A stretch of DNA of 64,000 bases, taken from Bacteroidales bacterium SW299. Lineage in GTDB: Bacteria; Bacteroidota; Bacteroidia; Bacteroidales; Bacteroidaceae. The translations under genes and the position numbers were made by a program. Shown piece after piece: positions 55,651 through 64,000 of this stretch. The stretch's first letter is position 1, and every line of letters begins with the position of its first letter. Location of the stretch: the NCBI GenBank assembly GCA_019550975.1, contig SDWH01000004.1, forward strand, positions 62,001-126,000. Reading direction: 5' to 3'. The notes beneath the pieces are model-generated. The model did not search any database, was not told the origin of the DNA, and saw only the letters and a program-made list of their open reading frames with translations.

Positions 55651-55798
55651 ATGGCAACATTTAAAGTAGTCGTAAGAAAAAAAGAGAGCTGACGGATTTT
55701 ATCCAGTGTACATTTGTGTTGTCCACCGTTCAAGAATGGGTTATATTAAAACCGATAACTCATTACGGACAAGCAAATCACCAAAAATGGAGCCATGA
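55651..55798 (+). pseudogene. Tyrosine integrase, N-terminal fragment with frameshift
   Basis: The ATG at 55,651 opens MATFKVVVRKKES and stops at 55,690. The next frame then gives ADGFYPVYICVVHRSRMGYIKTD and stops at 55,798. Together they match the start of Bacteroidales phage-type (tyrosine) integrases from conjugative or integrative elements, joined by one extra A. The catalytic domain is absent, so this is a dead fragment left by an excised or decayed element. Three copies of ATGTAA at 10-11 base spacing follow at 55,800-55,826. Confidence 0.75.
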
Positions 55799-55950
55799 AA
55801 TGTAAAGCCGATGTAAGCCTATGTAAAGCAGAAAAACCGCTTCGAATTATTTGCACCTTTCAGACCTCCGTCCGTAACTGCCTATAAACAAACAATTTTC
55901 GCCATTTTGCCCATCACCATTGAAAGACCGCTTCGTTATACGCCCCATAA

Positions 55951-56170
55951 AAGTACACCAAATCAAAGCTTTCATTCCCCTCGGATGATGCCGTCAAAAA
56001 GACCGTGTATCTTTCGCTTATGGAGATCGAAAAGAAATGGACGATGCCTATTTCAAACTGGGGACTGATTATGAACCAGTTTATGCTTATATTTGAAAAC
56101 AGAATCCAGATATAAGAAGAAACTTATAACGGAATCCTGTTTCCATTTACACAAAATTTTGGACAGTGTC
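55951..56170 (+). mobile_element. IS256-family insertion sequence, 3' remnant
   Basis: A 54-codon frame (55,951-56,115) reads LSFPSDDAVKKTVYLSLMEIEKKWTMP and ends with WGLIMNQFMLIFENRIQI, the usual C-terminus of IS256-type (mutator) transposases. It is followed by a terminal-repeat-like end, ACACAAAATTTTGGACAGTGTC, at 56,149-56,170. The catalytic DDE part, the left end and any target duplication are missing. No intact transposase is in the window. Confidence 0.7.
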
Positions 56171-56255
56171 TTTCCTTTTCCGCACACTGCGGTCTTTCCG
56201 TCCGGTTCATTTAATCATGGCACACTTTCTTCATTTATATCATGCCTGCCGCATC

Positions 56256-58547
56256 TTATCCGCGCAGCTGCTTGTCCATTGCGGCGGCGGCATGACGTCC
56301 GTCACCCATTGCCAGAATCACCGTAGCACCGCCACGAACGATATCGCCTCCGGCGTAAATGGTCGGGATAGACGAGCGCATGTCTTCGTTTACAGCGATT
56401 GTTCCCTTGCGTCCCAGCTCAAGGCCTTCGATTGAGTTCGGCACAATCGGATTCGGAGAAACTCCTACACTCACAATGGCCATATCAATGTCTATGGTTT
56501 CCACTGCCCCGGGAACAGGAACCGGACTCCGGCGTCCCGAAGCGTCAGGTTCGCCCAACTCCATCTTCTGGAGCACCACCTGCTTCACGCGCCCCTGCTC
56601 ATCAGCGATGTATTCAATCGGATTGTGCAGGGTAAGAAACTCCACGCCCTCCTCCTTTGCATGTTTCACTTCTTCAATGCGGGCGGGCATTTCTGCTTCC
56701 GAACGGCGGTAAATGATCATGGCGCGTTCGGCTCCCAGACGTTTGGCAGTACGCACCGAATCCATTGCAGTATTTCCGCCTCCGATAACGGCAACACGTT
56801 TCCCGAACGGAACCGGCGTGTCCGAGTCCTCACTTGCAGCATCCATCAGGTTGACACGCGTCAGATATTCGTTGGACGACATGATATTGATGGAATTTTC
56901 TCCCGGAATATTCATGAAGTTAGGCAGGCCGGCTCCCGATGCTACAAATATACCCTTATAGCCTTCAGCCTCCAGATCGGCCACACTGACTGTTTTTCCG
57001 ATGATGCAGTCTTTCACGAACGTAACCCCCATCTTCGAGAGGTTCTCGATTTCCACGTCAACGATCTTGTTCGGGAGGCGGAACTCGGGAATGCCGTATT
57101 TCAGCACGCCGCCGATTTCATGCAAAGCCTCGAACACCGTTACGTCGTAACCCTTCTTCGCCATATCCCCGGCAAACGAAAGTCCGGCAGGTCCCGAACC
57201 CACTACAGCGATCTTAATGCCGTTTTTACCGGCAATCTCCGGCACCGAAATCTGTCCGCTTTCACGCTCGTAATCGGCAGCGAAACGTTCCAGATAACCG
57301 ATGGCAACAGCTTCGTGCCCCATCTTCAGATGAATGCATTTCGATTCGCACTGCTTTTCCTGCGGACACACACGGCCGCACACGGCAGGCAGCGCGCTCG
57401 TCTGCTTCAACACCTTGGCAGCGCTGAGAAACTCACCCCGCTCGATATTTTTGATAAAGGCAGGAATATTGATGCCGACAGGGCAGCCTTCCATACACGA
57501 AGGATTCGGACAGTCCAGGCACCGTTTCGCTTCGGTCAGCGCCTGTTCCTCATTCAGCCCCAGATTTACCTCTTCCTTGCGGCTATGCGAACGGTATTCC
57601 GGGTCAAGCTCATTCATCTTCACCCGCGGAATGGCAGTGCGTTCCTTCGGTTTCATCTGCTTGCGAAGCGCTTCGCGCCACGGAGCATTCCGGTCGGTCA
57701 GACTGTCTTCGGCTTTGCAAGCCTGCGGATGTTCGTCCAGCTTGTGAATTTCTTCACGCTCCACATCCCTGAAAGCACCCATACGTTTCAGCATTTCATC
57801 GAAATCTACCTGATGGCCGTCAAATTCCGGACCGTCCACACAGACGAAACGGGTCTTTCCCCCAACCGTAATGCGGCACGCGCCACACATGCCTGTCCCA
57901 TCCACCATGATGGTATTCAGGGAAACATCAGTCGGAATATTGTATTTCTTGGTAAGCAGACACACGAACTTCATCATGACAGCCGGACCTATGGCAAAAC
58001 ATTTGTCCACCTTCTCGCGCTTGATAACTGCCTCAACTCCTTCGGTAACCAGTCCCTTGTTTCCGTAAGAGCCGTCATCGGTCATGATAACCACCTCGTC
58101 AGAGCTTTCACGCATTTCCTTTTCTAAAATGATCAGTTCTTTTGTCCGTCCGGCAAGCACGGTAATCACACGGTTTCCGGCAGCCTTCAGTGCCTGCACG
58201 ATCGGAAGCATCGGAGCCACTCCCACGCCGCCCCCGGCACAGACCACTGTCCCGAAGTTCTCTATATGCGTAGCCTTCCCCAACGGACCTACCACATCAG
58301 TGATATAATCGCCTTCGTTCAGTTCGCACAAACGGGTAGACGACAGGCCGACTTCCTGCACCACCAGCGTGATGGTTCCTTTCACAGGGTCAGCTTCTGC
58401 AATTGTCAATGGCATACGTTCGCCCTTTTCCCCCACACGTACAATCACAAAATGTCCCGCTTTGCGCGACTTCGCTATCAAAGGAGCTTCAACCACAAGC
58501 TTGAAGACCTTTTCTGAAAAATGTTCTTTTGAAAGAATTCTGTTCAT
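56256..58547 (-). CDS. Fused NfnA-NfnB-type ferredoxin-NADP reductase/glutamate synthase small-chain-like flavoprotein
   Basis: The 763-residue protein joins two enzymes usually coded by separate genes. Residues about 1-275 form a ferredoxin-NADP-reductase-like subunit with an FAD site (GHFVIVRVGEKGERMPLTI), a NAD(P) site (VVCAGGGVGVAPMLPIVQAL) and a 2Fe-2S-type cysteine cluster (DGTGMCGACRITVGG, then FVCVDGPEFDGHQVDF). Residues about 300-763 resemble NADPH-dependent glutamate synthase small chain/NfnB, with cysteine clusters (RCLDCPNPSCMEGCPVGINIP; CGRVCPQEKQCESKC) and two dinucleotide-binding loops (VVGSGPAGLSFAGDMAKKG; VAVIGGGNTAMDSVRTAKRLG). It probably moves electrons between NADH, NADPH and ferredoxin. 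Bacteroidales often carry this fusion. Confidence 0.88.
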   Translation of the reverse strand: MNRILSKEHFSEKVFKLVVEAPLIAKSRKAGHFVIVRVGEKGERMPLTIAEADPVKGTITLVVQEVGLSSTRLCELNEGDYITDVVGPLGKATHIENFGTVVCAGGGVGVAPMLPIVQALKAAGNRVITVLAGRTKELIILEKEMRESSDEVVIMTDDGSYGNKGLVTEGVEAVIKREKVDKCFAIGPAVMMKFVCLLTKKYNIPTDVSLNTIMVDGTGMCGACRITVGGKTRFVCVDGPEFDGHQVDFDEMLKRMGAFRDVEREEIHKLDEHPQACKAEDSLTDRNAPWREALRKQMKPKERTAIPRVKMNELDPEYRSHSRKEEVNLGLNEEQALTEAKRCLDCPNPSCMEGCPVGINIPAFIKNIERGEFLSAAKVLKQTSALPAVCGRVCPQEKQCESKCIHLKMGHEAVAIGYLERFAADYERESGQISVPEIAGKNGIKIAVVGSGPAGLSFAGDMAKKGYDVTVFEALHEIGGVLKYGIPEFRLPNKIVDVEIENLSKMGVTFVKDCIIGKTVSVADLEAEGYKGIFVASGAGLPNFMNIPGENSINIMSSNEYLTRVNLMDAASEDSDTPVPFGKRVAVIGGGNTAMDSVRTAKRLGAERAMIIYRRSEAEMPARIEEVKHAKEEGVEFLTLHNPIEYIADEQGRVKQVVLQKMELGEPDASGRRSPVPVPGAVETIDIDMAIVSVGVSPNPIVPNSIEGLELGRKGTIAVNEDMRSSIPTIYAGGDIVRGGATVILAMGDGRHAAAAMDKQLRG

Positions 58548-58601
58548 CTTCTACTATCGGATATAAGTTAGTTATTCAAGATCATGTCAGATTGACCCCC
58601 A

Positions 58602-58632
58602 CAAAGTTAGCGCAAATAATGACATCTTCAAA
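58602..58632 (-). promoter_or_regulatory. Promoter of the nfnAB fusion gene
   Basis: On the minus strand a -33 TTTG (58,629-58,632) and a -7 TAACTTTG (58,602-58,609) are 19 bases apart, the ideal Bacteroides spacing. It lies about 55 bases upstream of the start codon. Confidence 0.7.
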
Positions 58633-58889
58633 AAACTTTTCCAACAGATTAAACCACCCGACCGATGGTGCATTCTGTTAATAATACGCTCCAACGCGTA
58701 ATGTTTGGCTCCCTCCGTTTCACATTGTAGAATTATTCTACAGATTTCCACAGTTTTCCCTTTCCGTTCCGACAATCTTCCGCTTGCACTATCTACTGAT
58801 TTGCAGTATTTTATAAACCGTGATGTTCTTTTACCGGCACGCGGGTACATTCTTTGCCTGCACAACAAAAAGAAACCAAAGAAAGGAAC

Positions 58890-61800
58890 ATGGAAAAGTT
58901 AAAAATCTTATTGCTTTTTGCAATAGGACTTACAAGTCAGGTCCTATTTGCGCAAAACCGCACCATTCAAGGGATTGTCACATCTGCCGAAGACGGAGAA
59001 CCGCTTATCGGCGCAACTGTTGTGCTCAAGGACAACCCTTCTGTGGGCGCCGCGACCGACATCAACGGCCGCTATACATTCACGATACCGGAAAACGCCA
59101 AAGTGCTGGTTGTATCTTATCTTGGAATGAAAACGCAGGAAGTGCGCATCATGCGGAGCAACAAACTGAACATTGCCCTGCAGCCCGACGAACATCTCCT
59201 GCAAGAAGTGGTGGTGACCGGTTATGGCAACTTCACGAGATCATCGTTCACCGGCTCGGCAAGTACGGTACGGGCGGATATGATGAAAGACATTCCCGTG
59301 ATGAGCGTAGAACAGAAGCTGCAAGGCATGACCAGCGGCGTAAGCATTACAAGCAGCTCCGGACAGCCGGGAGCAACCCAAAGCATCCGCATCCGGGGCA
59401 TGGGATCGTTCAACGCCTCGCAAGAGCCTCTGTTCGTCATCGACGGCGTTCCTGTCACATCCGGAAGCCTGAGTACGGGAGGCTACGACGCTTCGTACAT
59501 GAACAACTCCAAGACCAACATCATGAGTTCGCTGAATCCTTCGGACATTGAAAACATCACGGTCATCAAGGATGCAGCAGCGGCCTCACTGTATGGTTCA
59601 CGGGCTGCTAACGGAGTGATTCTCATCACAACCAAGAAAGGAAAGTCCGGAAAAACGAAAGTCAATCTGAACATTTCAGGAGGGTTCTCCAATGCCGCTG
59701 TGGACTTCCGCCCCACACTGAACGGCGAACAACGCCGCGAACTGCTCTATGAGGGCCTGGTGAATTACGCATCCGACCAGGGGATGGAGTCCCCAACCGC
59801 TTATGCCGACCAGCAGATTGACAGCTACGCCTCTGTTCCCGCCCTGGGGTATACCGACTGGCGCAAAGAACTGCTCCGCACCGCTACCCAGCAAGACTAC
59901 GAGGCTTCTGTTTCGGGAGGCGGACAAAGAACCACCTACTACTTTTCGCTCGGATACAACAAGCAGGAAGGTCTGGCAAAAAATTCGGGCCTGGAGCGTT
60001 ACTCCGCACGCCTGAATCTTACACGCAAAATAGGAAGCATCGCCGAAGTGGGAGCCAACATCATGTTCTCTCAACTGAACCAGGAACTGAATGAAGAGCG
60101 TACCTCGGCCATCAACCCCTTCTTTGACGTAGCGGTCAGCATGAATCCGTCGATGACCGTCCGCGATGAAAACGGCAACTATACAGGCGCATACGAAGGA
60201 TCGACACTCAATCCGCTGAGAGATATCCTGACTGACTATAACCGGACGCGCATGACCAGGATGTTCTCGACAGGATATGCATCCATCGAACTTGTCAAAG
60301 GACTGAAGCTGAAAGAAACGCTCAGCTATGACTATAATATCCAGAAAGATTCCCGATACTACAATCCGTTAAGCTCAGCAGGGCCCAAGAGCGGAAGCGA
60401 CGCGCGCACGGCCAAGGGCTTTATCGAATATGGAAAAATAAATTCGTCCACTTCTCTGAATTACATCCACACGTTTGCCGGCAAACATCACCTGGATGTG
60501 CTTGCAGCCTACGAACTGGAACGCTACGACAACGACCATGCGGTGGGAGAAGCATACAGGCTGCCTTCGGATATTCTTACCGAACCCGACAATGCCGCCG
60601 TCATCAACGCTTTCAACTCTTCTACGCAGGACTACAGGATGATTTCGTATCTCTCCCGCCTGAACTACGACTACGACGGACGTTATTTCGTGGCCGGAAG
60701 CTTCCGCAGGGACGGAAGTTCGCGCCTTGCCCCGGGAAACCGGTGGGGGAACTTCTGGTCTGTATCGGGCATGTGGTACATCAGCAACGAAGCTTTCATG
60801 AAACCTTTGCAGAATGTGCTCACCGATTTGAAGATCAGAGCCTCATACGGCGTAAACGGCAACCAGCCCAACAGCCTTTACGGATACATGGGACTGTATT
60901 CTTACGGACAGAACTATATGGGAAATGCGGGGTCGTATGAGTCGTCACAGCCTAACCCCGGACTGAAATGGGAAAAAAACTACAATCTGAACATCGGACT
61001 TGACGTGGCGTTCATCAACCGCATCTTCGTAAGTCTGGAATATTACAACCGGGACACGAAAGACTTGCTGTATAACATGCCTATCAGCAACACGACAGGA
61101 TTTACCAATTATCTTGCCAACGTGGGGCAGCTGAACAACAAAGGATGAGAACTTGAACTGCGCACAATGAACTTCTCGACCAGCGATTTCAACTGGACCA
61201 CCGTCTTGAACCTGAGCCACAACAGAAACAAAGTCGTATCGCTCAACGGACAGCTCGACCAGTCGATCGAAGGCAACTGGTTTATCCATAAAGTGGGCCT
61301 TCCCTACTATACCTTTTACGTGAAGGAGTTTGCAGGGGTAGACCCGCAAACGGGAAAAGCCCAATACTATCTGAACACGCAAAACGAAGACGGATCCTAT
61401 AACCGCGGACTGACAACCAATCCGGATCAGGCACAGTCGGTTCCCTACAAGTCGGTTGAACCGAAAATCTCGGGAGGACTGACAAACATGTTCGACTACA
61501 AAGGCTTCGACCTGAGCTTCACCCTGACCTATTCGCTCGGAGGATATTCTTTCGACAGGGCCGGCACTTACATCGAAAACGGGACGAACAGCATTTATGG
61601 CGACGGGGCAGGGTCAAAAGGACGCAACCTTCCGGTCTATGCGCTCGACCGCTGGCAGAAGCCGGGAGACCAAACCGACGTTCCCCGCTTCGTGTTCGGT
61701 GAAGCACCGGGACCCAACAACTCTTCCCGCTACATCCACAGCACGAACCACCTGCGCCTGAAAAGCCTCACTTTGGGCTATACCTTGCCCAAGCAATGGG

Positions 61801-61967
61801 TGAACAAGGCGTTCATCGACAATGCACGCATCTATTTTTCGGGCAGCAACCTGCTGACATGGGCAAAATGGAAACAGTATGACCCCGAAACTCCGGTAAA
61901 CGGAGAAGTGCTCTGCGAAACTCCGCCCATGCGCACATTCAGTTTCGGCGTGCAACTGACATTATAA
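58890..61967 (+). pseudogene. SusC/RagA-family TonB-dependent transporter with in-frame TGA
   Basis: From ATG 58,890 (MEKLKILLLF, signal peptide to VLFAQ) the reading frame runs 752 codons to a TGA at 61,146-61,148 and then continues in frame for 272 codons to a normal SusC end (TFSFGVQLTL). The domains are CarboxypepD_reg-like (GIVTSAEDGEPLIGATVVLKD), plug (LQEVVVTGYGNFTRSS; SLYGSRAANGVILITTKKGK) and barrel. The stop falls in NNKG-stop-ELELRT, where SusC proteins often have Trp (TGG) or a small residue, so one substitution suffices. The truncated product lacks the last barrel strands and would not insert. Its susD partner downstream is intact. Confidence 0.85.
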
Positions 61968-62004
61968 ACACATAAGCAACCTGAAAACATTAAAAAACGA
62001 TTAT

Positions 62005-63510
62005 ATGAAACGATATTCCAAATATTTGCTGCTGGCGGCTTCATTGACAGCCGCCTCCTGCTCCGAAAGCTGGCTCGACCTGAACCCGTCGACTTCTGTC
62101 ACTACAGAGCAGGCCCTTTCTACGGTAAACGATTTGCAGACAGCCTTAAATGGCGTGTACCGTGAAACATCGCAACACAGCTATTACGGCGACAACTACT
62201 GGTACTACGGCGACTGCCGTGCCATGGATGTGCAGGCGCGCGAAGGCAAAGACTCCGGCCAACGTGTGTCGCCCTATTATGAATACAACGCCATCGCAAC
62301 AGACAATCTCAACATTGTCTTGCCGTGGCAGCGGCCTTACATTGTAATCCGTCAGGCAAACAACATCATCCAGCACATCGATGAAGGAAGCATCACCGAC
62401 GGCGATGCAGAACAGCTTGCCGCAATCAAGTCCGAAGCACTTGTACTCCGCGGACTGGCTCTTTTCAACCTGACACGCTTTTTCGGAATGCCTTATACAT
62501 ACGACAACGGTGCGTCACCGGGCGTTCCAATAGTCACCAAAGCCGTTACACCCGACTATCTTCCGGCCCGCAATACAGTGGCCGAATGCTATGCGCAAGT
62601 AGTTACAGACATGACAGATGCCTTGTCCGGCCTGAGCAGGGAGCGCCGTGACGGTTATGTCAACTATTGGGCGGCGCAGGCACTGCTCTCGCGTGTCTAC
62701 CTCGACATGGGCGAATACCAGAAAGCTTATGAAGCGGCAACCGATGTGATACAGAATGCAGGCGCACTTTATTCATTATACACAATCAGCGAATATCCCG
62801 GTGTCTGGGGACAAGACTTTCAGTCGGAGTCGCTCTTTGAACTGTATATCAGCACCACAGAACCGTCGGAATGGGGCGGAGGAACAGGAGGAGAAGGTGC
62901 TCCGATGGTATATGCCAACGAAAACTCCACCGACTGGAACAACCTGATTCTGACGGAAGACTATCTTACGCTCCTGGAAGAAGATCCGGACGATGTGCGC
63001 CACAGTGTCACGCAGTATTCAAGGATCGAAAACAATGCCGCATTGCCCGGAGCCGCCCGCAACCGCAGGGTGTTTCTCGGCAAGTTCCCCGGAAAGACCG
63101 GCGACCCAAAAGACAACAACATCTGCATCATACGCCTTTCTGAAGTTTACCTGAACGCTGCCGAAGCCGGCGCTCATCTGGGAGGCGCGGCTTTGTCGGA
63201 GTCACGGGGGTATCTGAACACGTTCATCAGCCAGCGCACGCCTAACGCCTCGATGCAGGTAGCTTCGGATGCCGACCTTACGGTTGACCGTGTGCTGAAA
63301 GAACGCAGAAAAGAGCTTGTGGGCGAAGGGCAGATATTCTTTGACTTCCTTCGGAACAAGAAAACGATCACCCGCAAGGGAGGATGGCATCTGGGGACGC
63401 TGGAAACAGCCAATGCAGAAGTTATCGAACCGACCGACCTGCGCATCGCCCTGCCTATTCCCCAAACGGAAATCGACTCGAATCCGAACGTGACCCAAAA
63501 TCCAAGATAA
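62005..63510 (+). CDS. SusD/RagB-family glycan-binding lipoprotein
   Basis: The 501-residue protein has a lipoprotein signal (LTAASC, Cys19) followed by SESWLDLNPSTSVTTEQAL, a typical SusD start. The helical repeats and family signatures follow (LALFNLTRFFGMPYTYD; VNYWAAQALLSRVYLDMGEYQKAYE; ICIIRLSEVYLNAAEAGAHLGG), and the end is ERRKELVGEGQIFFDFLRNKKTI and PIPQTEIDSNPNVTQNPR. It lies 37 bases downstream of the broken SusC and is probably in the same transcript. With its transporter inactive it may be useless or serve another SusC. No hydrolase follows it before the window end, and its glycan is unknown. Confidence 0.95.
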   Translation: MKRYSKYLLLAASLTAASCSESWLDLNPSTSVTTEQALSTVNDLQTALNGVYRETSQHSYYGDNYWYYGDCRAMDVQAREGKDSGQRVSPYYEYNAIATDNLNIVLPWQRPYIVIRQANNIIQHIDEGSITDGDAEQLAAIKSEALVLRGLALFNLTRFFGMPYTYDNGASPGVPIVTKAVTPDYLPARNTVAECYAQVVTDMTDALSGLSRERRDGYVNYWAAQALLSRVYLDMGEYQKAYEAATDVIQNAGALYSLYTISEYPGVWGQDFQSESLFELYISTTEPSEWGGGTGGEGAPMVYANENSTDWNNLILTEDYLTLLEEDPDDVRHSVTQYSRIENNAALPGAARNRRVFLGKFPGKTGDPKDNNICIIRLSEVYLNAAEAGAHLGGAALSESRGYLNTFISQRTPNASMQVASDADLTVDRVLKERRKELVGEGQIFFDFLRNKKTITRKGGWHLGTLETANAEVIEPTDLRIALPIPQTEIDSNPNVTQNPR

Positions 63511-63662
63511 CATACAAACTTGCAACAAGTCCGCCCCTCGCCTGCAGGAACGCCCCTGAATATCTTTGGCGCATGCCTGCGGACGAAAGGCGGACAATTG
63601 CCGACATGCAGCCACAAACACTTGCCGAATACAAACACAACAAACGCCTCATTAACCTGCGT

Positions 63663-64000
63663 TCATTTTCTTGCCTTTTTCTTTATAGGAAGCAAAGGAA
63701 ATCCCCGTTTCATCAACAATTCATAATAATTACTATCAGATAAATAAACAGACTTCGATGCACCGTGTATTATGGACTCCGCGCCAGGATAAGCCTCCTT
63801 TAAATAATGCCATCTCGCTTTATACGAATCCACATGCAATGGAAAATTATATAAATAACGAGATGATACATTACGCATATAATATAGTGGAACATTGTAT
63901 GGCGGAATATTATACACATAACGTGCTGGCGGTGACTGCACACCGCTAAACGTATATATCGAACGCACCTTCTCGCCGCCCTGCAGAGCAGGAAGCCATT
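63663..64000 (-). CDS. Unidentified AT-rich gene, C-terminal part only
   Basis: A minus-strand frame ending at 63,663 is open to the right edge of the window (at least 112 codons; it continues upstream of the first possible GTG at 63,968 as WLPALQGGEK). Visible segments include YVYNIPPYNVPLYYMRNVSS, DSYKARWHYLKEAYPGAES and DSNYYELLMKRGFPLLP, with a lysine-rich tail. I do not recognise the family. The wording is rich in Tyr, Asn and AT-ending codons (TAT, TTA), unlike the GC-richer glycan genes beside it, which hints at a different origin. It converges with the SusD gene. The 152-base gap to 63,510 shows nothing recognisable. Confidence 0.45.
   Translation of the reverse strand, partial: WLPALQGGEKVRSIYTFSGVQSPPARYVYNIPPYNVPLYYMRNVSSRYLYNFPLHVDSYKARWHYLKEAYPGAESIIHGASKSVYLSDSNYYELLMKRGFPLLPIKKKARK

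Noticed and set aside
61146-61148. Selenocysteine or reassigned UGA
   Set aside because: No selenocysteine-type element was seen nearby, the family has no selenoproteins, and UGA is the normal stop elsewhere in the window (for example the SusD and GH95 region genes end at ordinary stops).

Overview
The window reads as a chromosome segment of a gut-type Bacteroidales (Bacteroides/Phocaeicola-like). Support comes from two SusC/SusD pairs, many secreted glycosidases and lipoproteins, a DUF3078 protein, an NfnA-NfnB fusion, a two-gene LysO, and Bacteroides-type -7 boxes (TAnnTTTG) upstream of several genes. No rRNA, tRNA or CRISPR array was recognised.

Positions 1-38,112 are a large glycan-utilisation region. 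A minus-strand run (about 11,900 down to 1) encodes a GH88 unsaturated uronyl hydrolase, a toroid-like/SGNH acetylesterase fusion, an esterase, a DUF2264 protein, a GH3 with an in-frame stop, a short GH29 fucosidase, two aldo/keto reductases and a cyclophilin-like protein cut by the window edge. A lone plus-strand sulfatase follows. A second minus-strand run (22,167 down to 13,921) encodes SusC, SusD and an M60 mucinase-like lipoprotein. The plus-strand run from 22,614 to 38,112 carries a second M60 peptidase, a GH109-like enzyme, another sulfatase, three GH3 genes (one frameshifted) and a GH95 fucosidase. The enzyme set suits a fucosylated, sulfated, O-acetylated, uronate-containing glycoconjugate, possibly mucin or proteoglycan-like; the true substrate cannot be read from sequence. 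A similar 20-base motif lies in both divergent intergenic regions (12,024 and 22,331), suggesting one regulator. No regulator gene is in the window.

Positions 38,285-58,547 are mostly core genome: an MscS channel, lysO in two parts behind a strongly structured leader RNA, DUF3078, pyrG, yidC, an S9 peptidase, a small lipoprotein, rlmD/rluA-like/HAD, ppdK and fused nfnAB. Between ppdK and nfnAB is a mobile-element graveyard: a frameshifted integrase start and the 3' end of an IS256-type element.

Positions 58,890-63,510 hold a second SusC/SusD pair whose susC carries an in-frame TGA. The last 340 bases contain the C-terminal part of an unidentified, AT-rich minus-strand gene.

Intergenic DNA holds three arrays of a 21-bp palindromic repeat, a family of long inverted-repeat hairpins, and a 192-bp MITE-like element. 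Three of the glycan genes are broken (one nonsense GH3, one frameshifted GH3, one nonsense susC), so either these loci are decaying in this strain or the assembly has local errors.
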